Of a DNA stretch of 12,859 nt, positions 1 to 5,672 are shown one piece after another. Source of the stretch: Candidatus Omnitrophota bacterium (GTDB taxonomy: Bacteria; Omnitrophota; 4484-213); assembly GCA_030639955.1 (NCBI GenBank), contig DAOWKH010000024.1:1-12859 (forward strand), in the 5' to 3' direction. The notes beneath the pieces were generated by a model. That model worked only from the letters and a program-made list of their open reading frames with translations. It made no database searches and was not told the DNA's origin. A program made the position numbers and the translations under genes. Numbering within the stretch: position 1 is the first letter of the stretch; each line of letters starts with the position of its first letter.

Positions 1-885
1 AAATTCTACAATTTCTAATTTTACGCCAAAGTAATCAGCAACTTCCTGGGCGCGTTTTATCTCAAAGGGGTTACACACACCCGTCTGTTCTGAAAAATAC
101 ATTCGTCCTGTAATCGCTCTTACCTTTCTTGGTCCATGAAGCTTTACCAAACAAGCAAGCAGGGCTGTTGAGTCCCAACCCGAAGAGAGATATACGATAT
201 TACCATTAGGAGAAGATCGCTTCTCTACGGCATCTAAAAGCAACTCTGAATACTTCTTATGTTCTTCTTCCCCATAGCGCCTTGTTGGTAATATTGACGG
301 AGGGAGTTTACAAAAACTCAACTGGCTGTTCTGCCAAGATGCGATTTCACCGACACCAAGTCGTTTCACTCCCTTATACAAAGTATGACGTTTTGGCGGC
401 CTAAACCCATAGATGTAAAGTGAATGAGCAATACCTACTTGATCATATTCAATTTGATTATCTTTAAATGGAAGTAAACTAAGGTCAGATGCAAAGATTG
501 CACCATCGCTAACTTGCTGATAATACAGATCAATTTGACCATAACGATCACAGCAAACCTCAAATGCCCTCTCATTAATTAATTTAACAAGTATAAATCT
601 ACCCTCAAGTTTATCCATACATGTATCTATGGACTGAGAACATACAAGTGATTGGAAATCAGGGTGTGTTTTATCAATACGAGACATCATGCCAGAATTA
701 GATCCGTCTCGCTTTCCAATTACTCGACCAGAGATAAGGGCACGGATTTGGCTATCTTTCTTTATAACGCTAATAGTTGAATCTCCCTGTATCAGAAAAT
801 CAACCGAACTGTATATATTCTTTAATTCATTTTTAGCTTGGTATTGTCCTACTAATTTCTTTCCGGCAATGATTCTAAGTTTCAT
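1..885 (-). CDS. Asparagine-synthetase-like amidotransferase, partial (3' end off the left edge)
   Basis: The frame opens at ATG 885-883 and stays open for 295 codons to the left edge, so the C-terminus is missing. Residues 90-180 look like the back of a class II glutaminase domain: GRFILV near 95, a DRYGQIDLYY segment near 113-122, and a LYKGVKRLGVGE segment near 169-180. The ATP-pyrophosphatase domain starts around 205 and carries the PP-loop LSSGWDSTALL at 233-243, normally SGGxDS. The family moves ammonia onto an ATP-activated carboxylate. In polysaccharide loci such proteins are thought to amidate sugar acids. This protein starts MKLRII and so lacks the N-terminal nucleophile Cys2 of active glutaminases; it may use free ammonia or another donor, or do different adenylation chemistry. 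It lies 10 bases after the aminotransferase stop, with only a weak A-rich Shine-Dalgarno. The family call is firm; the substrate is unknown. Confidence 0.85.
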   Translation of the reverse strand, partial: MKLRIIAGKKLVGQYQAKNELKNIYSSVDFLIQGDSTISVIKKDSQIRALISGRVIGKRDGSNSGMMSRIDKTHPDFQSLVCSQSIDTCMDKLEGRFILVKLINERAFEVCCDRYGQIDLYYQQVSDGAIFASDLSLLPFKDNQIEYDQVGIAHSLYIYGFRPPKRHTLYKGVKRLGVGEIASWQNSQLSFCKLPPSILPTRRYGEEEHKKYSELLLDAVEKRSSPNGNIVYLSSGWDSTALLACLVKLHGPRKVRAITGRMYFSEQTGVCNPFEIKRAQEVADYFGVKLEIVEF

Positions 886-895
886 TTTTTCTTTG

Positions 896-2041
896 CTAGC
901 TAAGCTTATCTATTGTTTGCGCTAAGGCATCGGCCTGTTTTTTAGCATAATCTATACTTTCAAAATTTGTTTTTAATTGAATCAAATACGGTTGTAAAGA
1001 TTCTGCAACCTGACATAAACCGCGCATGCCCTCCAGCGCTGGTTCAAGATAAGTTAAGCTCCAGGCGCCGTAAAATGGCTCTCCACCCTTTTGTAAAAAT
1101 GTCTTGCGAAACTGTATCCAAGAAACATTTGTTTTACTCGTATCAAGCTTCAAAACATACGTCCAATAAGAATGCTCTACATCTTCAGGGGTCTTTTGGG
1201 GAATAAGCCAGTCACATCCTTGAATTGCTTCTTCATATAACCGCGCAATCGCAATTCGTCTTTGGATCAACATATCAAGTTTATCTAATTGCCCAAGAGC
1301 CATTGCCGCACAGACCTCAGGCATACGGAAGTTAAATCCCAAGCACTCATGGCGTTTAAAATCTGGCTGCTGAAGTTCCTCTTTGCAAATACTATGTGCA
1401 CCGGGTTTTGCTTTAAGAGTTGTATAACCAAGATCACTAAACTTTCTTATCTTTTCCGCCAAAGATTCATCGTTGGTAATGACCATCCCTCCATCACCGG
1501 CTGTAAGATGTTTACTCCTCTGAAAGCTAAAAATGGAAACATCGCCAATGGTCCCGGCAATTTTACCTTTGTACTTACCAAACACGCATTGAGCATTATC
1601 CTCTATTACCTTCAAGTTATACTTCTTTGCAATGAACATAATTCTATCCATCTCCGGCGGTAGTCCGTATAAAGAAACTGTAATTATTGCCTTGGTTCTT
1701 TTGGTTATTTTTTTAAGAATTGAATCCGGGGCGATGTTAAAGGTAAGCGGGTCAATATCAGCAAAAATAGGAACTGCTCCAATATACAGAGGCGCAAATC
1801 CAGTAGCCGCAAAGGTTAGTGGAGGAACAATAACTTCATCCCCTGGTCCAATACCCAAACCTCCTACAGCGCTATGTAATGCGGATGTGCCGGAATTAAC
1901 CGCGATTGCATAATTGACTCCAAATTTTTTCGCAAATCTAATTTCCAGCTCCTCGGTCATCTTCCCCATTAGCCCCATATCAATAGCTTTCTCAATGTAT
2001 TCTAATTCCTCTTTACCAACCCGCCAAAATTTATTGGGCAT
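896..2041 (-). CDS. DegT/DnrJ/EryC1/StrS-family sugar aminotransferase
   Basis: This is a PLP-dependent nucleotide-sugar aminotransferase of 381 residues, usual for the family. Numbered from the ATG at 2041, it shows the phosphate-binding NSGTSAL segment at 49-55, the PLP-contacting EDNAQ at 147-151, and the catalytic lysine K177 in SFQRSKHLTAGDGG. This gene therefore keeps the normal aminotransferase residues, unlike the His-bearing paralogue at 9946-11163. A GTG 18 bases further upstream (2059) is in frame. I prefer ATG 2041 because a purine-rich Shine-Dalgarno (GGAAGGGGGA) sits just before it and would lie inside the longer reading. It follows the SDR gene by 24 bases. Such pairs often make a keto group and then aminate it; a C. 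jejuni legionaminate-pathway pair (PtmA/PtmF) is a possible parallel from memory. The true substrate is unknown. Confidence 0.93.
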   Translation of the reverse strand: MPNKFWRVGKEELEYIEKAIDMGLMGKMTEELEIRFAKKFGVNYAIAVNSGTSALHSAVGGLGIGPGDEVIVPPLTFAATGFAPLYIGAVPIFADIDPLTFNIAPDSILKKITKRTKAIITVSLYGLPPEMDRIMFIAKKYNLKVIEDNAQCVFGKYKGKIAGTIGDVSIFSFQRSKHLTAGDGGMVITNDESLAEKIRKFSDLGYTTLKAKPGAHSICKEELQQPDFKRHECLGFNFRMPEVCAAMALGQLDKLDMLIQRRIAIARLYEEAIQGCDWLIPQKTPEDVEHSYWTYVLKLDTSKTNVSWIQFRKTFLQKGGEPFYGAWSLTYLEPALEGMRGLCQVAESLQPYLIQLKTNFESIDYAKKQADALAQTIDKLS

Positions 2042-2044
2042 AGT

Positions 2045-2054
2045 TCCCCCTTCC
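2045..2054 (-). promoter_or_regulatory. Shine-Dalgarno that fixes the aminotransferase start at 2041
   Basis: Reading the minus strand, GGAAGGGGGA lies three bases before ATG 2041. The alternative GTG at 2059 is upstream of it and has no comparable purine run before it. This favours the shorter, 381-residue protein. Confidence 0.6.
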
Positions 2055-2065
2055 TGCACAATGAA

Positions 2066-2785
2066 TCACCACGCCGAAAAACCGCCATCTATCAGTATAT
2101 TCTGCCCAGTTACATAAGAAGAATTATCAGAAATAAGATATTCGAGGGTAGTCAACAACTCCTTTTCATCTCCCATTCTCCCCATCGGAACTTTCTGTGA
2201 GTACTTTCTTACAAATTCACTGTCTTGATGATTAAAAATTCCTCCAGGAGAAATACAGTTTACCCGAACATTGTAAGGCGCCATGTAAGCGGCAAAATAC
2301 CTGGTTAATTGTATTACCGCGGCTTTGGTAGCTGCATATATTTCAGGACTCCTGCGGTCATCTTCTCTATATATTCCCATATCACTGGAAACTACTCCAT
2401 AAAGAGAACCTATATTTACAATACATCCTTTTTTTTGAGGTTTAAAAAATTTATTGAATACGACCTGGGTCATAAATATTGTGCCTTTTAGATTAACATT
2501 GATAACATAATCTAAATCTTCTTCAGTTCTTTCCTCAAAAGGCGTAAAAACAGCGACTCCAGCATTATTAACAAGCACATCTATAGTCGTATTGCTCTTC
2601 AAATTTTCTAAAGCATTTTCTATCTGCTGTGGTTTAGTGATATCCACTTTGGAATAGATAATCTTTTTGTGTTTTGTCTGCGGAACAATATCAAAACCAA
2701 TCACGTTATGGCCTAAATTTAATAACCTTGAAATATACGTACTACCTAACTGGCCTTCCGAACCTGTTATTAAAACCGTTTTCAT
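2066..2785 (-). CDS. Short-chain dehydrogenase/reductase (SDR)
   Basis: This 239-residue protein is a classical SDR, an NAD(P)H-dependent oxidoreductase probably acting on a sugar hydroxyl or ketone. The cofactor motif TGSEGQLG is at 7-14 and NNAG at 73-76. The catalytic triad is Ser127 (in IGSLYG), Tyr150 and Lys154 (in YAATK). The PGG segment at 180-182 and the IDGGF ending are typical of the family. It has a strong AAGGAGG Shine-Dalgarno, which can pair in a small hairpin. It lies 42 bases after the NeuB-SpsF fusion and 24 bases before the aminotransferase, suggesting an oxidise-then-aminate or reduce-after-condensation step. PtmA-like SDRs occur beside nonulosonic-acid genes in Campylobacter, but the assignment here is by context only. 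Confidence 0.92.
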   Translation of the reverse strand: MKTVLITGSEGQLGSTYISRLLNLGHNVIGFDIVPQTKHKKIIYSKVDITKPQQIENALENLKSNTTIDVLVNNAGVAVFTPFEERTEEDLDYVINVNLKGTIFMTQVVFNKFFKPQKKGCIVNIGSLYGVVSSDMGIYREDDRRSPEIYAATKAAVIQLTRYFAAYMAPYNVRVNCISPGGIFNHQDSEFVRKYSQKVPMGRMGDEKELLTTLEYLISDNSSYVTGQNILIDGGFSAW

Positions 2786-2795
2786 GATTTATATT

Positions 2796-2812
2796 CCTCC
2801 TTAGTTAAGAGG
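2796..2812 (-). promoter_or_regulatory. Shine-Dalgarno of the SDR gene inside a short hairpin
   Basis: On the minus strand the segment reads CCTCTT, loop AACTA, AGGAGG: a 6-pair stem including one G-U pair. The 3' arm is the Shine-Dalgarno (AAGGAGG at 2796-2802), ten bases from ATG 2785. The ribosome site could be partly masked, giving modest translational control. The stem is short and this may be chance. Confidence 0.4.
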
Positions 2813-2827
2813 CACTTTTGATTTACT

Positions 2828-4585
2828 CTATATGTTCAACTCCACATTAATATCTTTCTTTGTATACTTAGGTATTCTAAAACTATTAATCTCAGCAATT
2901 TCAGAATGTTCTCTTAACAAACTCAAAACATCCCCAAGAGTGAATGTCGGGTTATTATGATAAAAATGTTCAAAAACTTTGCTAAAAAACACAAAATCTT
3001 CTTCATAATCTAATGTTAACCGCCATTTAGGATCAAATTCATAATCCGACCTGACATAATTAATGCTAAAATAGCGGTTATTACCCAGATACCACTCTAA
3101 ATACTCTGTATTTTTAGGAACAACCGTAGTATCAAGAATAGTTTTCAAGACATTGAAACTAAAAATCTCCGATGATGTTCCATAAGGCATATTATTAGTA
3201 AATGTTACTTCACAGGATTTATTGAGATGGTTTTCCACAGCTTTATCAATCATCATTTCATCCCGCAAGATATCATCACCGGTAATGCGTACGATGTGAT
3301 CTATTCCATAATATCTAGCAGCTTCGTAAAATCGCTGAGAAAGATTCTCCAGCGACCCGCGAAAGAAAAGTATCTCTTCTCGTTTAGCAATATCCTCAAG
3401 GATATCATCCGAGGAATCTGTGGATGTCGCCAGCACCACACAGTCAAGATTACGACAGCGTTTAATCCGTTCCACTAACAATGCGATGGTCTCACGGCCC
3501 TGAATGCATCGGATTGCTTTATTGGCAAGTCGACTGGAAGCGCACCTAACTACAATAATTCCGCCTACTTTACTGTGAGTGTGCACCAACCGCAAAACTT
3601 GCTCTTTTTTAACCGGGATACGCAGCTGCTTACCTACAAGATTCAAACTTGAAAGAGGAATCCCATATTTAGCGTGTTTTATAAATTTAATATCTTCTGG
3701 TTTGATAGAATGTCCACTCTCTAAATCTTTAACCGCCGCAGGTGTCTTTTTAAACATTCTACGATAGTCAATTTCAAAAGAATTAAGTTGTCCTACCTTA
3801 GCTAATAAAGGCGCCAGTTTTTTCACCTGCCTAACAAAATATTTAAAATCCTCTGCACCTAAAGCCGACTGATAATCCTCCCACTTATCATTCCTGTTAA
3901 TAGTAATATGTTTTTCAATCACAGCCGCACCCTTTGCCAATGCCATCAAAGGTACAACTTTGGCCTCTTCCAAATCGCCGGCAATATGATCGGAAAATCC
4001 AACTTTAATTCCATAAGATGAGTATTTATTGATAAGGTCGCTGATTTCTTCAAGAGAATGTGCCCTGAGAGGGGTCGGAAAGGTTTGTACGCCGGTCATC
4101 AATATAATATTGTTTAATAAATTCTTTTCTTTAAGGAAATTTAGGAGATTATAAATCTCAATTCGATGAGCACCACCTACACCAATCATAAGAATCTTGT
4201 TCTCTGTAGCAACGCGGTTAATAAAAAAACTGTTCAGCAGGTCTTCGGAATGTATTTTGAACCCATCAACTTCAAGTTCTTTTGCCAGAGCAAAACTCTT
4301 TTCTCCAAAAATATCAGTAAATATCACAAGATTACGCTTGCGTGCATATTCTATAGCTTTACGCCAATCATCTTCTTTAAATGCTAGTTTATTAAAGATT
4401 TCCCACTCGGGATGCTTATTAGTCGCCCGTTCTTGGGGCGTAAAAATTTGAAATTTAATGATTTCCGCACCGCTATCAGCGACGCAATTAATGAGCTGTT
4501 TAAGTTTATCAAAATCACCCTCGTGGCCACAGGCAGTTTCCCCTATGACATAACCGTTTTCAGGCACTAACTGTTCATATAACAT
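2828..4585 (-). CDS. Fusion: divergent NeuB-family synthase plus SpsF-type cytidylyltransferase
   Basis: This 585-residue two-domain protein combines two functions. Residues 1-335 are NeuB-like: they should condense phosphoenolpyruvate with an aldose to give a 2-keto-3-deoxy sugar acid. Visible marks are ETACGHEG (16-23), IIKFQIF (42-48), FKIHSEDL (109-116), GFSDH (196-200) and EKH (224-226); the two His match the usual metal ligands. A SAF-like segment follows at about 275-333. Residues 340-585 resemble SpsF/NeuA-type nucleotidyltransferases that activate such acids with CMP: SSRLANK (350-356), VVLATSTDSSDD (383-394), FFRGS (407-411), RITGDD (433-438), WRLTLDYEEDF (521-531). Synthase and activase in one chain would couple consecutive steps. 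Both domains show altered motifs, so the substrate may be unusual. The start has an AAAGGGAA Shine-Dalgarno and lies 12 bases after the dehydrogenase stop. Confidence 0.88.
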   Translation of the reverse strand: MLYEQLVPENGYVIGETACGHEGDFDKLKQLINCVADSGAEIIKFQIFTPQERATNKHPEWEIFNKLAFKEDDWRKAIEYARKRNLVIFTDIFGEKSFALAKELEVDGFKIHSEDLLNSFFINRVATENKILMIGVGGAHRIEIYNLLNFLKEKNLLNNIILMTGVQTFPTPLRAHSLEEISDLINKYSSYGIKVGFSDHIAGDLEEAKVVPLMALAKGAAVIEKHITINRNDKWEDYQSALGAEDFKYFVRQVKKLAPLLAKVGQLNSFEIDYRRMFKKTPAAVKDLESGHSIKPEDIKFIKHAKYGIPLSSLNLVGKQLRIPVKKEQVLRLVHTHSKVGGIIVVRCASSRLANKAIRCIQGRETIALLVERIKRCRNLDCVVLATSTDSSDDILEDIAKREEILFFRGSLENLSQRFYEAARYYGIDHIVRITGDDILRDEMMIDKAVENHLNKSCEVTFTNNMPYGTSSEIFSFNVLKTILDTTVVPKNTEYLEWYLGNNRYFSINYVRSDYEFDPKWRLTLDYEEDFVFFSKVFEHFYHNNPTFTLGDVLSLLREHSEIAEINSFRIPKYTKKDINVELNI

Positions 4586-4597
4586 AACAATTCCCTT

Positions 4598-5671
4598 TTA
4601 TAATTGCGTCCTTGCCTTTGTATCTATAGTCCTTTGAATTTTCTTTATACTCATTAACTGTCTTTTTGATGGTCTCCTTATAAAATCGCCTTTACCATCG
4701 GCAACCCCATAGATTATCTTAGGGTCATAGACATTATCTACAACAATTTCGTCCTTTCTTCCCAGCAAACCACCGGATACAATAGGTGCATCGTTAAACA
4801 AGCGGCGGCCCATTCGTTTTTTTACTATGCGCTCTGTAACAAAAAGGTTATTTATCATTCCTTCAAAAGCCGCACTTATATCCAAACGATAAATTTTTAT
4901 GTTTAACTTCGCGGCGGTCTTAATAGCTGTAGAATATAAGGTCCCTTTACCACCATCAACAACCAGAGCGCCAGAAGCAAGGTTCTTTATTATCTTTGAG
5001 GTAACAACCGGTATACCCGAAGTTAATCCTATCAAAATATCTGCTCTCTGGGCCGCTTTTTCATTATCGGTTGCAGCAACTATCTGTGCGGTAGTATATG
5101 CAGGTTTAATATAATTAAAGACCTTGGCTATCGCACGAACCTTTTTAGAATCTCTTCTTGTAATAAAAATATGCGCCCCTCTCTCCACAAGTTTAAGCGC
5201 CAATTTACAGCCCAGGTTACCTGCACCTAAAATAGCAATTTTTTTGCCTCCAATCCCAGTTAGAGAATCTTTGGTTAGATAGGAAAGCAAACCATCAATA
5301 GCTTCCACTGCAAGATCATTGCCTTTGTAAATCCAAAGGGTAGATTTTTTTAGAACCTCACGAACTGCCCGCTCAACATTTGCTGGCTCACCTGAACGGG
5401 ACATTTTATCAGGAATCTTTTTCTCGGCATCTACTAAAATATAGTTTACGCGACCGTCAATTACCTTTGCTACCTCAATAGCCTGTTGTTCGCTATACAC
5501 GATAACCCCGGCAACTATCATTTTAAAGGTATGCCTTATCGGTGTAAAATACAAACCATCACTATCAATTTTAGCGGTATTGCCTATGCAGAAACCAGAC
5601 AATTTATTTTCTTGATGCGCTATTCTCACTACTTTTTTTACTATCTCCTCTGTACGCTTTTTATATCTCAT
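4598..5671 (-). CDS. NAD(P)-binding Rossmann dehydrogenase of unassigned family
   Basis: I recognise the cofactor fold but not the family. With the ATG at 5671 the protein has 357 residues. A glycine-rich GAGNLG (149-154) within KKIAILGAGNLGCKLALKL and TRRD at 171-174 suggest NADP binding. A roughly 140-residue N-terminal part precedes it, including HTFKM (47-51) and AIDGLLSYL (124-132), an arrangement like shikimate or methylene-tetrahydrofolate dehydrogenases. VVDGGKGT (237-244) follows, and the tail is very basic. Longer in-frame starts exist at ATG 5707 and TTG 5740, but these would overlap the upstream gene and ATG 5707 has no Shine-Dalgarno. ATG 5671 sits one base after the upstream TGA with GGGAAG nine bases before, suggesting translational coupling to the FAD-NeuB fusion. 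It lies between two NeuB-containing genes, so it probably modifies a precursor or product of the same sugar acid. Confidence 0.85.
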   Translation of the reverse strand: MRYKKRTEEIVKKVVRIAHQENKLSGFCIGNTAKIDSDGLYFTPIRHTFKMIVAGVIVYSEQQAIEVAKVIDGRVNYILVDAEKKIPDKMSRSGEPANVERAVREVLKKSTLWIYKGNDLAVEAIDGLLSYLTKDSLTGIGGKKIAILGAGNLGCKLALKLVERGAHIFITRRDSKKVRAIAKVFNYIKPAYTTAQIVAATDNEKAAQRADILIGLTSGIPVVTSKIIKNLASGALVVDGGKGTLYSTAIKTAAKLNIKIYRLDISAAFEGMINNLFVTERIVKKRMGRRLFNDAPIVSGGLLGRKDEIVVDNVYDPKIIYGVADGKGDFIRRPSKRQLMSIKKIQRTIDTKARTQL

Positions 5672-5672
5672 A

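Noticed and set aside
1289..1663. A 124-codon open frame on the plus strand
   Set aside because: Antisense to the aminotransferase, which has all its motifs in the minus frame.
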